Assembly: GCF_900110695.1 (NCBI RefSeq)
Contig: NZ_FOEH01000001.1
Span: forward strand, 682,001-746,000
Length of the DNA: 64,000 nt
Source: Virgibacillus subterraneus
GTDB lineage: Bacteria; Bacillota; Bacilli; Bacillales; Amphibacillaceae
Direction: 5' to 3'
The notes beneath the pieces were generated by a model. The model saw only the letters and a list, made by a program, of their open reading frames with translations, ran no database searches and was not told the DNA's origin. This document shows positions 24,326-33,519 of the stretch, one piece after another. The position numbers and the translations under genes are program-made. Position 1 is the first letter of the stretch; every line of letters starts with the position of its first letter.

Positions 24326-25096
24326 TTGAAATTGGTAAAGCAAAAGTATTGGGTGCCGGCGCTGGAAAGGGCAAACCTGATTATTGAACAAGTTGCTAAG
24401 AATCCGGATGGGTTAAGGTTGATTGATTTATCAAATCGATTAGAAATAAATAAAAGTTCTATGTATTCTTTATTAAATACAATGGAGACGTTAGGCTGGA
24501 TCGAAAAAGGACAGAATGAGAAATATAATCTGGGCTCAGTTTTAGGATTTATCGGTTCCACTTATTTAAATCAATTCAATATTATGGAAACGTTTTCTAG
24601 TGAGGCTAAAAAGGCAATCCAAATCGTTGATGAACATATTCAGTTAGGCAAACTAATGGGTGGCGATGTTTTTTATATCGGTAGGGAAGAAGGAAGCTCA
24701 CCGGTCAGACTTGTTACAGATCCAGGAACCCGATTTGCGGCGTACGCTTCCGCAATCGGAAAGATTCAGTTGGCGCAGTATGAATTTGACGAACTAAAAG
24801 AAATTTATAAAGATGAATCATTTAAAAAGAAAACGGACTATACAGTGGAAAATATTGAACAGTTATGGGACCAGTTACAAAAGGCAAAATTAGATGGATA
24901 TGTGGTTGAAGAACAGGAGGGTGCTGAGGGGTTTTATTGTGTAGGAGCGCCTGTTTATGATCATAGCAATAGAATTGTTTATGGCATAAGTTTTACTATG
25001 CCGAAAACGAGTTGGATAAAGAAGAAAGAAATAGCAACCACAGAAATTATTGAATTAGCAAACAAACTATCTAAGATAAGCGGCTATTTAGGATAA
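24326..25096 (+). CDS. IclR-family transcriptional regulator
   Basis: 256 residues. Either TTG 24326 (RBS AAAGGA) or TTG 24332 may be the start. The N-terminal winged HTH spans about 10-75 (PALERANLIIEQVA, LSNRLEINKSSMYSLLNTME), and the IclR effector domain follows (GGDVFYIGREEG, AYASAIGKIQLA, GYVVEEQEGAEGFYCVGAPV). It probably represses the downstream rhamnonate-type operon and itself through the related palindromes at 25313 and 24281; the effector would be the acid sugar or an intermediate. Confidence 0.9.
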   Translation: MKLVKQKYWVPALERANLIIEQVAKNPDGLRLIDLSNRLEINKSSMYSLLNTMETLGWIEKGQNEKYNLGSVLGFIGSTYLNQFNIMETFSSEAKKAIQIVDEHIQLGKLMGGDVFYIGREEGSSPVRLVTDPGTRFAAYASAIGKIQLAQYEFDELKEIYKDESFKKKTDYTVENIEQLWDQLQKAKLDGYVVEEQEGAEGFYCVGAPVYDHSNRIVYGISFTMPKTSWIKKKEIATTEIIELANKLSKISGYLG

Positions 25097-25115
25097 AATA
25101 ATGAAGGTATTAATG

Positions 25116-25154
25116 ATGTCATATTCCTGATTGAATGGTATATGGCATTTTTTT
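25116..25154 (+). terminator. Terminator after the IclR gene
   Basis: ATGTCATATTCC pairs with GGTATATGGCAT (one G-U, one mismatch) and is followed by TTTTTT. Confidence 0.75.
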
Positions 25155-25179
25155 ATTGGTTAGAAAACACTAAAAATTG

Positions 25180-25245
25180 AGCGCATAAGCGTAGCTAAGG
25201 TTTCCCAATTAAGTCTTAACGATAAGCCAAGTTTTCAAAGTTGAA
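25180..25245. repeat. Short intergenic repeat remnant (CGATAAGCCAA type), second copy
   Basis: GCGCATAAGCGTAGCTAAGG and CGATAAGCCAAGTTTTC mirror the remnant at 5472-5515. It sits in the IclR-to-FAH gap. Confidence 0.5.
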
Positions 25246-25261
25246 GAAGGTTAAAAATTAT

Positions 25262-25289
25262 TTGACAATAAATTGTCTTATGTTACTAT
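25262..25289 (+). promoter_or_regulatory. Promoter of the rhamnonate-type operon
   Basis: TTGACA (25262-25267) and TACTAT (25284-25289), spacing 16. Confidence 0.65.
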
Positions 25290-25312
25290 ATTAAATAGTT
25301 CATTTAATAAAA

Positions 25313-25336
25313 CTAAGTTTATTATAATAAACTTAG
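25313..25336. promoter_or_regulatory. Perfect 24-bp palindrome, putative IclR operator
   Basis: The half CTAAGTTTATTA (25313-25324) is the exact reverse complement of 25325-25336. It lies just downstream of the promoter, a position that would block transcription. Confidence 0.75.
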
Positions 25337-25393
25337 AAAAAAAGGGGAGATTCTACTAAAAGTTAGATAATCTACCACTTGATTAAAACTTTT

Positions 25394-25407
25394 TGGAAAC
25401 GTTATCA
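25394..25407. promoter_or_regulatory. cre-like site before the FAH gene
   Basis: TGGAAACGTTATCA differs from the cre consensus TGWAANCGNTNWCA at one position. It suggests CcpA control of the operon. Confidence 0.6.
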
Positions 25408-25438
25408 AATTTAATATTAACTAACAAGGAGTGGAAAC

Positions 25439-26341
25439 ATGAAATTACTCACATTCGAATTAAAGGAACAAGAAAGAATTGGTATTCAGGAAGACACAAA
25501 TGTATATGACTTGGGGAAATTAGTAGATTTATATAATGAAGCAACCAATCAGAATGTTTCATTAGTAAATAATTTGGATGAATTGGTGGTTAATAATGAT
25601 AAAACATTGCCTGTTATTAACAAGGTCTGGAAGTGGGCAAAAGAAAACGCAGATACAGTAACGGGAGCGGTTTATCGTTATGAGGACGTCAAGGTATTGA
25701 ATCCGGTATCTCGTCCAGGAAAAGTAGTTTGTGTAGGAAATAATTATATGGACCATTGTATTGAACAGAATGTGGAACCACCAAAACAACCGATGATTTT
25801 TTCAAAATGGGCTTCATGTCTAACAGCTCCTGGTGAAGCGATTAAATTACCTGAGGAATCAGAACAGGTGGATTATGAAGCAGAGCTTGCAGTTGTCATT
25901 GGGAAGAAAGGTAGGAATATCCCTGAAGAAGATGCAATGGATCATGTCTTTGGTTACACAATCATTAATGATGTCAGTGCCAGGGATGTACAATTTGCAG
26001 ATGTACAGTGGGTAAGAGGAAAATCCTATGATACGTTTGCACCACTTGGTCCTGTGATTGTTACAAAAGAGGATATTGAAGATCCGCATCATTTGGATAT
26101 CAAACTTGATTTGAATGGGGAAAGACTGCAGGATTCAAATACGAAACACTTAATATTTAATATTCCATTCATCATTTCATATCTGTCAAAAGGTTTCACA
26201 TTTGAACCTGGGGATATCATTGCAACCGGAACACCTCATGGGGTAGGCGTTTTCCGTAATCCGCAGTTATTTTTAAAATCGGGTGATACATGCAAAATTG
26301 AGATAGAGAATATTGGAGTACTGGAAAATCCAGTTCGATAA
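25439..26341 (+). CDS. Fumarylacetoacetate hydrolase-family enzyme, likely diketo-deoxy-rhamnonate hydrolase
   Basis: 300 residues; ATG behind AAGGAGTGG. The FAH fold is seen from about residue 95: PGKVVCVGNNYMDHCIEQN, QVDYEAELAVVIGKKGRNI (metal-binding Glu residues), IINDVSARDVQF and ATGTPHGVGVF. FAH-family enzymes cut C-C bonds of 2,4-diketo acids. Beside an L-rhamnonate dehydratase and a dehydrogenase, the fitting reaction is 2,4-diketo-3-deoxy-L-rhamnonate to pyruvate and L-lactate. Family firm; substrate inferred from neighbours. Confidence 0.85.
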   Translation: MKLLTFELKEQERIGIQEDTNVYDLGKLVDLYNEATNQNVSLVNNLDELVVNNDKTLPVINKVWKWAKENADTVTGAVYRYEDVKVLNPVSRPGKVVCVGNNYMDHCIEQNVEPPKQPMIFSKWASCLTAPGEAIKLPEESEQVDYEAELAVVIGKKGRNIPEEDAMDHVFGYTIINDVSARDVQFADVQWVRGKSYDTFAPLGPVIVTKEDIEDPHHLDIKLDLNGERLQDSNTKHLIFNIPFIISYLSKGFTFEPGDIIATGTPHGVGVFRNPQLFLKSGDTCKIEIENIGVLENPVR

Positions 26342-26360
26342 CAACGAAGGGGGAAAACAG

Positions 26361-27386
26361 ATGAAAGTACTATCATGGAATGGACCAAAGCAAATGGATG
26401 TAGAGGAAAGGTCCGTACCCGAACTGGCAAAGGATGAAGTGTTGGTAAAAGTGGATGTCGCCGGTATTTGCGGCTCCGAAATTGAGGGCTTCTTAGGACA
26501 TAATAGTTTGCGTGTTCCACCGCTCATAATGGGTCATGAGTTTAGTGGACATGTTGAGCGTTTAAGCGAGGAAGTTAATGGAGTTACGAAGGGCGCAAAG
26601 GTTGTCGTAAATCCACTATTAACTTGTGGAAGCTGTAAACAATGCGTACGAGGTAACGAAACGCAATGTGAAAACAGACAAATTATCGGAATTCACCGTT
26701 CAGGTGCATTTGCGGAATATGTTGCTGTTCCTGCAAGTGCTGTTGTTGAAGTGCCAGAAAGTATTGACTCCTATGCTGCTGCACTGGCTGAACCATTAGC
26801 TTGCTGTTTCAGAGCTATAAGAAGAGTACTGGCTTTACATACTGTTCCAAATGTATTGATTTATGGTGCGGGAGCTATTGGTTTATTAAGTTCTTTTGTT
26901 GCAAAAGAACTTGGTGCAAACCATGTAATTGTTGCTGATATTAATGAAGAACGGTTGCAAACATTGAATGAAATTGGTATTGAGCACACCTTGAATAACG
27001 GTGAGGATGGGTTTGAACAGGAACTGGAGAAAATCGCTGGTGATAAAGGTATAGATGTGTTGATTGATGCCGTCGGATTTCTGCCAACTAGATCACAGGC
27101 AGCTAAAGTTATCAATCCTGGTGGCGTTATTATGAATGTTGGACTGGGAGTTAATGAGACAACTTTACCAATCAATGACTTTATAAGAAGTGAGATTACG
27201 GTATTAGGATCTTTCTGTTATTCCAGACAGGATTTCCAAGATGCAGTTCAATTACTTGTCAATGCCAAGGTTACACCAGATGGATGGACAGAAGTTCGTA
27301 AGCTGGAAGATGGACAGCAATCTTTCATGGATTTAATCGAAGGCAAAGTTAAAAACAGCAAAATATTCCTTGATCTTAATAAATAA
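26361..27386 (+). CDS. MDR-family zinc dehydrogenase, likely 2-keto-3-deoxy-acid-sugar 4-dehydrogenase
   Basis: 341 residues from the ATG at 26361 behind AAGGGGGAAAA; the longer frame from 26313 overlaps the previous gene without RBS. Zinc ligands lie in AGICGSEIEGFLG and MGHEFSGHVE, structural cysteines in CGSCKQCVRGNETQC, and the NAD motif is LIYGAGAIGLLSS. In the diketo route an oxidation of the C4 hydroxyl of 2-keto-3-deoxy-L-rhamnonate is needed; the known enzymes for it are SDR proteins, so an MDR enzyme here would be a replacement. Confidence 0.85.
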   Translation: MKVLSWNGPKQMDVEERSVPELAKDEVLVKVDVAGICGSEIEGFLGHNSLRVPPLIMGHEFSGHVERLSEEVNGVTKGAKVVVNPLLTCGSCKQCVRGNETQCENRQIIGIHRSGAFAEYVAVPASAVVEVPESIDSYAAALAEPLACCFRAIRRVLALHTVPNVLIYGAGAIGLLSSFVAKELGANHVIVADINEERLQTLNEIGIEHTLNNGEDGFEQELEKIAGDKGIDVLIDAVGFLPTRSQAAKVINPGGVIMNVGLGVNETTLPINDFIRSEITVLGSFCYSRQDFQDAVQLLVNAKVTPDGWTEVRKLEDGQQSFMDLIEGKVKNSKIFLDLNK

Positions 27387-27412
27387 TAGGAATGCTTTAG
27401 GGAGGTAGAATA

Positions 27413-28597
27413 ATGGGGTTAACCGGTCAGAAAATCAAAGACATCCGTGCATATGTTGCAGGTGGTGGCGGCGGGGACTATCACGATCAGGGACAGGAAC
27501 ATTGGATTGTCAATCAAATTGCAACACCAATGAGTATTTATCCTGAATACAAAAAAACAAGAACCAGTTTTGGGATTAATGCTTTAAAGACATTAGTAAT
27601 CGAGGTTGAAGCGGATAATGGAGAAGTTGGTGTTGGAATTTCAACCGGAGGCTACCCGGCTGCATGGATAGTCATGAATCACCTAGATCGATTTATTGTT
27701 GGACAGCCAGTGGAAAATGTTGAAAAAATGTGGGATCAAATGTATCGATCGACAATGTATTATGGTCGAAAAGGTGTAGTTATGAATGCGATTTCAGCAG
27801 TCGATCTTGCATTATGGGATTTAATTGGAAAAGTCAGACAAGAACCCGTATATGCCATGATTGGCGGAAAGGTCCGAGATGAGATTTCATGTTATGCAAC
27901 CGGACCGCGCCCGGATTTGGCTAAAGAAATGGGCTTTATCGGTGGTAAAATTCCACTGGTATATGGTCCTGCTGATGGCGAAGAAGGGTTAAGGAAAAAC
28001 ATTGAACAGGCAGCAGATATGCGTGAACGAGTTGGCGATGATTTCTGGCTTATGTGGGATTGCTGGATGTCACTCGATTTGCCATACGCACAAAAATTAA
28101 TGGAAAAATCATCAGAGCTTGGATTTAGATGGATTGAGGAATGCTTCAACCCGGATGATTACTGGGCATACCGTGACTTGAAGAAAAGGGCACCAAATAA
28201 CATGATGGTTACCGGCGGAGAGCATGAGGCGACACGCTATGGATTCAGAATGTTAATGGAGTTCAGTGACGTAGATATTATCCAGCCGGATGTTGGATGG
28301 TGTGGTGGATTAACCGAACTAATAAAGATCGGTAATTTGGCTGAAAGCTATGGAAAGTATGTAATTCCTCATGGCAGTGGGGTGTACAGCTATCATTATG
28401 TAACTACCAAGACTAACAGTCCGTTTGCAGAATATTTGGTCATGAGTCCGAATGCAGACAAGGTTGTTCCGCAGTATTACCCATTACTTGAGGATGAAAT
28501 TATTCCAGAAAACGGTAAGGTCAAATTAAGCGACCGTCCAGGCTTTGGTGTAAGTCTAAATAAAAAAGCAAATCTGCAAAAAGTAAATAAAGATTAA
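27413..28597 (+). CDS. rhmD: L-rhamnonate dehydratase-like enolase-superfamily enzyme
   Basis: 394 residues, ATG behind AGGGAGGTAG. N-terminal capping domain followed by the barrel. Segments typical of RhmD are AGGGGGDYHDQGQEHWIVNQ, MSIYPEYKKTRTSFG, MWDCWMSLDLPYAQ, WIEECFNPDDYW, TGGEHEATRYGF, DIIQPDVGWCGGLTE and PHGSGVYSYHYV; these include the metal ligands and the catalytic histidine. It removes water from L-rhamnonate to give 2-keto-3-deoxy-L-rhamnonate. Upstream rhamnose dehydrogenase and lactonase genes are absent, so the cell probably takes up the acid itself. Confidence 0.9.
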   Translation: MGLTGQKIKDIRAYVAGGGGGDYHDQGQEHWIVNQIATPMSIYPEYKKTRTSFGINALKTLVIEVEADNGEVGVGISTGGYPAAWIVMNHLDRFIVGQPVENVEKMWDQMYRSTMYYGRKGVVMNAISAVDLALWDLIGKVRQEPVYAMIGGKVRDEISCYATGPRPDLAKEMGFIGGKIPLVYGPADGEEGLRKNIEQAADMRERVGDDFWLMWDCWMSLDLPYAQKLMEKSSELGFRWIEECFNPDDYWAYRDLKKRAPNNMMVTGGEHEATRYGFRMLMEFSDVDIIQPDVGWCGGLTELIKIGNLAESYGKYVIPHGSGVYSYHYVTTKTNSPFAEYLVMSPNADKVVPQYYPLLEDEIIPENGKVKLSDRPGFGVSLNKKANLQKVNKD

Positions 28598-28707
28598 TAG
28601 AATTATAAAGTTTAAATTTTCAACTTCCAGGGCGAGGTAAGCTTATATCGTCCGGAAGTAGATAAATATATTTCTTAATATTAAAATAACAAGGGGGAGA
28701 CAGGAAT

Positions 28708-30051
28708 ATGAGTGAAGATATTTTTTTGATAGGATACTTATTTTTATCACTTGTAATCATTTTAACGTTAGCAATGAAGTTTAAATTTAATGTTGCTGTA
28801 ACGTTAGTTATAGCCAGTTTATTTATGGGGATTGCTTCAGGACTTGGGCTCGTGGAAACGTTAACTAGTATTTCAGAAGGCTTTGGAGGATTAATGACTG
28901 CATTGGGTATTCCAATTGGCCTTGGAGTTATATTGGGTAAACTTATTTCCGATTCCGGTGGTGCTTACTCAATTGCGACGGCAGTTTTGAACAGGACGTC
29001 CGAAAAATGGGCTTTATATGCCTTGGGTGCAGCTTCGTTCATCCTGGCAATACCAGTATTCTTTGATGTTGCCTTTATCATCTTGGTACCATTAGCAATT
29101 CAATTGGGGAAACAAGCAAATAAACCTTTACCATACTCTGTAGGGGCAATCATAATTGGTGCGGCTGTAGCACATACACTGGTGCCACCAACACCAAATC
29201 CATTAGCTGCTGCAAGTATATTGGATTTTGACTTAGGAATTATGATTTTGATAGGTACATTAGTTGGATTTGTGGCTACAATGGTAACGATCAAACTATA
29301 TTTCATTATTTTGGATAAAGGATTTTGGAATAAAGAGCAGGACGAGGATGAGTCATTGGACAATACTTTTGGAAGAATAGATGTTCCATCAAATCCGCCA
29401 TCTGCATTGCTGGCCTTAATTCCAATCATTTTACCAAGTATTATGATTATTTTAGGTTCAGTTGGAAGCGTTTTCTATGATGAAAATCCTGCTGTAATCG
29501 CCTTCTTTAGTCATCGGATTATTGCATTATTAATCGGTACATTAGCAGCCTACTTCATCGCAGCCAAATCGCTTAGCAAAGAAGAAAGAGATAATTCCTC
29601 TTCGGAAGCAATGCAGGCAACAGGTATCGTATTGTTAATTACCGGGGCTGGTGGAGCTTTCGGTAAGATTATCGAAAACACTGGCATTGATCAGGCTATT
29701 GTAAATATTTTTGTAAGCGATGCCCAGTCCACCATAAGTATTATTTTGGTAGCATTTTTTATGGGTGTTATGTTTAGGACAATCACCGGTTCAGGTACAG
29801 TAGCCGGTATTACTACAATGACTATTATGGCTGGAGTTGCAACAGGTGTCGATATTCATCCGGTTTGGGTTGCCATGGCTTCTCTCTCAGGTGGATTAAT
29901 GCTTGGGCATGTAAATGACAGTGGATTCTGGATTTCAACCAAAATTGCTGGATTAACTGTTAAGGGTGGTTTGAAAACATATACCACTAGTGAAGCAATT
30001 GCTGGTTTTGTCGTATTATTCATTACGATAATCGGAGCACATATATTCTAA
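28708..30051 (+). CDS. GntP-family gluconate-type permease
   Basis: 447 residues with about twelve hydrophobic segments. Typical GntP stretches are GLGVILGKLISDSGGAYSIA, AIPVFFDVAFIILVPLA, AHTLVPPTPNPLAAA and MLGHVNDSGFWIS. RBS AAGGGGGAGA precedes the ATG. GntP carriers import aldonic acids by proton symport. In this operon it probably brings in L-rhamnonate or a close relative. The 110-base gap before it contains an imperfect hairpin (ACTTCC and GGAAGT). Confidence 0.92.
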   Translation: MSEDIFLIGYLFLSLVIILTLAMKFKFNVAVTLVIASLFMGIASGLGLVETLTSISEGFGGLMTALGIPIGLGVILGKLISDSGGAYSIATAVLNRTSEKWALYALGAASFILAIPVFFDVAFIILVPLAIQLGKQANKPLPYSVGAIIIGAAVAHTLVPPTPNPLAAASILDFDLGIMILIGTLVGFVATMVTIKLYFIILDKGFWNKEQDEDESLDNTFGRIDVPSNPPSALLALIPIILPSIMIILGSVGSVFYDENPAVIAFFSHRIIALLIGTLAAYFIAAKSLSKEERDNSSSEAMQATGIVLLITGAGGAFGKIIENTGIDQAIVNIFVSDAQSTISIILVAFFMGVMFRTITGSGTVAGITTMTIMAGVATGVDIHPVWVAMASLSGGLMLGHVNDSGFWISTKIAGLTVKGGLKTYTTSEAIAGFVVLFITIIGAHIF

Positions 30052-30133
30052 GTATAAGATTTATAGAGGATGTTATTATACGAGTTTCATAATTACCTTT
30101 CATATTTCCATAAGTGCTGGAACCAACAGTTTG

Positions 30134-30178
30134 GCTCCGTTTTCGAAAGCTAGTTCCACTTGCTTTCGAAAACGGAGC
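30134..30178. terminator. Very strong hairpin between gntP and mqo
   Basis: Perfect 17-bp stem, GCTCCGTTTTCGAAAGC (30134-30150) and GCTTTCGAAAACGGAGC (30162-30178), 11-base loop. No T-run follows, so a terminator role is uncertain. Confidence 0.6.
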
Positions 30179-30246
30179 TTATGGTCTTATAATACTGAAC
30201 TCTGTTTAAACGAGAATTCGAACTATATAAATGGGAGTGAGCCAAA

Positions 30247-31743
30247 ATGAGTTATCAATCATCTACATCAGACGTTGTTCTAATAGGTGCTGGGATTATG
30301 AGTGCAACCTTGGGAGTATTGATTAAAGAATTAGAACCCGATTGGAAAATTACGGCTTTCGAGCAGATTGGAGTTGCTGGTGGAGAGAGCTCTAACGAAA
30401 AAAATAATTCAGGAACAGGACATGCCGCATTATGCGAGTTGAATTATACAAATGAACAATCTGATGGTTCCATCGATATTCATGCAGCAGTTAGAATAAA
30501 TGAACGTTTTCACTTATCAAGGCAACTCTGGGCTTATTTAGCAAATCGTAATTTAATTGAGAACCCCCGCAATTTTATTACCAGTTTACCTCATGTGAGT
30601 TTTGTTAAAGGCGAGGAAAATGTAGAATTTCTAAAAAAACGCTTTGAAGCATTATCTGGGCATCCTTTATTTCAAGAAATAGAGTTTTCCCAAGATCCAG
30701 AACGATTAAAAGAATGGTTCCCGCTTATTATGAATGATAGGTCAGCAAATGAATCTGTTGCCGGATCGAAAATTGATGATGGAACAGATGTTAACTATGG
30801 GGAATTGACCCGCACAATGTACGATTATTTGGAAAGAGAAAACGTATCTGTTAATTACAATCATAATGTGCTAGATATAAAGCAGACCACAGATGGGTTG
30901 TGGGAATTGAAGGTTCGCGACAAGAACGGTGCAATTGGAACGCATACTTCGAAGTTTGTTTTCATAGGAGCCGGCGGCGGCAGCTTGCTTTTATTACAGA
31001 AAACCGGAATTCCTGAAGGGAAACACATTGGCGGTTTTCCTATCAGTGGACAATATCTGGAATGTAATAATCCTAAGGTGATCGAACAGCACTACGCAAA
31101 GGTATATGGTAAAAATCCACCTGGAGCACCACTAATGGTTGTTCCACATTTGGATACGCGTTTTATCGATGGTAAAAGAACACTAATTTTTGGTCCTTTT
31201 GCAGGCTTTTTACCTAAGTTTCTTAAGTCAGGTTCAAATTTGGACTTGTTTGCTTCAGTCAAGGCGAACAATATGATTACCATGTTAGCAGCGGGCGTCA
31301 AAAATATATCGTTGCTGAAATACTTGATTCAACAATTGAGACTATCAAAGAAAGAGAGAATGAATGAATTACGAGAATTCTTTCCTAATGCAAAAGACGA
31401 GGACTGGGAACTAAAAGTGGCTGGACAACGTGTACAAGTGATTAAAGATACGCCAGCTGGTAAAGGGACCATTCAATTTAGTGATACGGAAATTGTTCAC
31501 AGCCACGATAGAACATTGGCTGCATTACTTGGTGGTTCGCCGGGTGCATCAACGTCTGTTTCAGACATGCTTGGATTAATTGAAAAATGCTTCCCGCAAA
31601 AGCTTAATGAGTGGAAACCAAAATTAAAAGAAATGATTCCCTCATATGGTGAAACGTTATCTGATAAACCCGAACTTATTGCTGAAATTAAAACTTCAAC
31701 AATGAAAGCATTGGAATTGGATAATTTGAAGAAGCAGGAATAA
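30247..31743 (+). CDS. mqo: Malate:quinone oxidoreductase
   Basis: 498 residues, the normal length. FAD motif [20 protein letters not shown] at the N-terminus, then [49 protein letters not shown] and [20 protein letters not shown], all typical of Mqo. A membrane-associated FAD enzyme, it oxidises malate to oxaloacetate and passes electrons to quinone. RBS GGGAGTGAG precedes the ATG. It stands alone after a strong hairpin. Confidence 0.95.
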   Translation: MSYQSSTSDVVLIGAGIMSATLGVLIKELEPDWKITAFEQIGVAGGESSNEKNNSGTGHAALCELNYTNEQSDGSIDIHAAVRINERFHLSRQLWAYLANRNLIENPRNFITSLPHVSFVKGEENVEFLKKRFEALSGHPLFQEIEFSQDPERLKEWFPLIMNDRSANESVAGSKIDDGTDVNYGELTRTMYDYLERENVSVNYNHNVLDIKQTTDGLWELKVRDKNGAIGTHTSKFVFIGAGGGSLLLLQKTGIPEGKHIGGFPISGQYLECNNPKVIEQHYAKVYGKNPPGAPLMVVPHLDTRFIDGKRTLIFGPFAGFLPKFLKSGSNLDLFASVKANNMITMLAAGVKNISLLKYLIQQLRLSKKERMNELREFFPNAKDEDWELKVAGQRVQVIKDTPAGKGTIQFSDTEIVHSHDRTLAALLGGSPGASTSVSDMLGLIEKCFPQKLNEWKPKLKEMIPSYGETLSDKPELIAEIKTSTMKALELDNLKKQE

Positions 31744-31824
31744 TGTACTTAAGTAACAAGTATTATCGTATTCAATAAAACACCCGAACAATTGCGCGAA
31801 AGAAAAGTAATAGCCTAACATGCA

Positions 31825-32226
31825 TTGGAGAGAATGTAAGAGCGAGAAAATTCGAAACCAGCATAGGAAAGCAGTTTGAAATGATACAGAAGATCATTGA
31901 TGCGGATAGAGTCTTAAATGCCCATTTTAAATTAACATATGTTAATGAAACAACAGGATAGGAAATGCTATAAAACACCAATTATTAGGTGAACGGAAAA
32001 TGTCATATTTTAATCGTCATCTTATCTCGAGGGCCATTCAAGATACCATGAAATGGGAGAGTTTATGAAGAAGCTGAAGGAATTAAATCGAAGTGTCCTT
32101 TTATTAAAGCTGATTATGATGAAGTGGAAATTATAGATCTTGACATATCCACCAAGGTAACGGCATTACGCGACTTAATTGTTGAAGGTGAGTTACTTGA
32201 AATCTATGCAGATATTAAATTTAATC
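31825..32226 (+). pseudogene. Decayed gene of unknown family
   Basis: Coherent protein-like text runs through three frames: IGENVRARKFETSIGKQFEM to LTYVNETTG then stop, HQLLGERKMSYFNRHLISRA, then GRVYEEAEGIKSKCPFIKAD continuing to VEIIDLDISTKVTALRDLIV. At least one stop and two frameshifts separate the parts. The composition suggests a sensory (perhaps PAS-like) region, but I do not recognise the family. The rest of the 31744-32844 gap holds a terminator and AT-rich DNA. Confidence 0.5.
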
Positions 32227-32271
32227 TTTGGTCAGTGCCCTTATGGCTATTATTAGAACAAGTGATGAGTG

Positions 32272-32307
32272 AGGCTCATTTCCTTTCGAGGGAGTGGGCC
32301 CTTTTTT
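32272..32307 (+). terminator. Terminator-like hairpin after the decayed gene
   Basis: GGCTCA-N2-TCCT pairs with AGGGA-N-TGGGCC around a TTCG loop, followed by CTTTTTT. Confidence 0.65.
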
Positions 32308-32778
32308 GGTTATTGAGAAGTATATATGGATTTTTATAGATAATTTTTAGGTGCCTGTTACTCTATTTTATAATTTCTTACTTAACAGCCGGTAGAACGG
32401 AATTCTATAATTCCACCTTGTCTTTCCTTGTCCTCGAAAAACTGACAAGGTATATATAAGATATTGACCATTTTGAAGAATTAGAACACAGTGGTATCAA
32501 TCTCTCCGTTAACGCTTCCATTGTATACGATTGTTGCAACCGGTACTTACTCAGCTCCCGGCCAATCTCTATTTGAAGTTGTTCGTCTCCAAAGCCAATC
32601 ACCTTTCTCAAGCCTAATTATCCTAATCAGGATAAAGGTTTACAATATATATGATATTTTGGCGATGGATAGTTGGTATGAAATCAGGAATGAAATACGA
32701 AATAACAGGAATAATTGAATCATTAGATTGTCTGGGCAGTCCTACCATTAAAACTAGTCATTATTGAAAATTAAAATG

Positions 32779-32821
32779 TTGACTCAACATGGCTAGTAGC
32801 ATATAGTGATTGTACAACAAT
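32779..32821 (+). promoter_or_regulatory. Promoter and operator of the GntR gene
   Basis: TTGACT (32779-32784) and TATAGT (32802-32807), spacing 17. ATTGTACAACAAT (32809-32821) follows directly and recurs inverted at 36167-36179 before the target operon. Confidence 0.8.
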
Positions 32822-32844
32822 AATGTTTAGGAAGTTGGGTAGAC

Positions 32845-33519
32845 ATGACGAAACAATCAATGGCTCAATACGTGTATGAAAAATTAAAAGCAGGGATTCT
32901 TAGTCAGAAACTAAATCCTGGTCAAAAACTAATTGAAAACGACATTTCGGATACCTTAGGCGTGAGTCGCACTCCGATTCGTAATGCTTTCTCAAAATTG
33001 CAGGAAGAAGGAATAGTAACCATACTTCCAAATAAAGGAGCGCATGTTATCAACCCAGCGATTGAAGAGATCATAGAGGCATTTACTTTTCGAAAGCACT
33101 TGGAACTGATAGCCACTGAACATATAATGGAAAGAATTGAGGAAAAAGATATAGAGAAATTAAAAGAACTTATTCACGAGGAGATTGAAACTTATGATCA
33201 AAAAGATCTTGCAGGTTATATAGACATTAATACACAGTTCCACAAGATATTAGTAAACATAAGTGATAACCGGTTTTTGAAAGAGCAAGCCAAAAAAATG
33301 ATACATCAGACCCACATCTATTTAATTTTATATGATCAATTCTATGTTGTTAATAAAAAAGACAGCCGTGGCCCTAAAGAGCATCAAGAGATTGTTAATC
33401 TCATTGAAAGCCGGGATGCGGATGCCTTTAAACTTTTACTTGATAAGCATATTAGTAGCACAATTGAAGAATATAGAACAAGAGTTAATACATATCAACA
33501 AGCTAGTGATTTGTTTTAA
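32845..33519 (+). CDS. GntR-family (FadR/FCD subgroup) regulator
   Basis: 224 residues; start ATG 32845. Winged HTH about 1-70 (AQYVYEKLKAGILSQKLNPG, SDTLGVSRTPIRNAFSKLQE), then an all-helical FCD effector domain (FRKHLELIATEHIMERI, TQFHKILVNISDNRFL, EHQEIVNLIESRDADAF). Such regulators respond to organic acids and related metabolites. The gene converges with the saccharopine-dehydrogenase-like gene, overlapping it by 17 bases, and shares an inverted 13-bp operator with that operon. Confidence 0.9.
   Translation: MTKQSMAQYVYEKLKAGILSQKLNPGQKLIENDISDTLGVSRTPIRNAFSKLQEEGIVTILPNKGAHVINPAIEEIIEAFTFRKHLELIATEHIMERIEEKDIEKLKELIHEEIETYDQKDLAGYIDINTQFHKILVNISDNRFLKEQAKKMIHQTHIYLILYDQFYVVNKKDSRGPKEHQEIVNLIESRDADAFKLLLDKHISSTIEEYRTRVNTYQQASDLF

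Noticed and set aside
24015-24374. Minus-strand frame of 119 codons before the IclR gene
   Set aside because: Overlaps the IclR start and its putative operator, resembles no family, and lacks an RBS.
32405-32611. Minus-strand frame of 68 codons, slightly HTH-like
   Set aside because: Short, no recognisable family, no clear RBS; may be remnant DNA.
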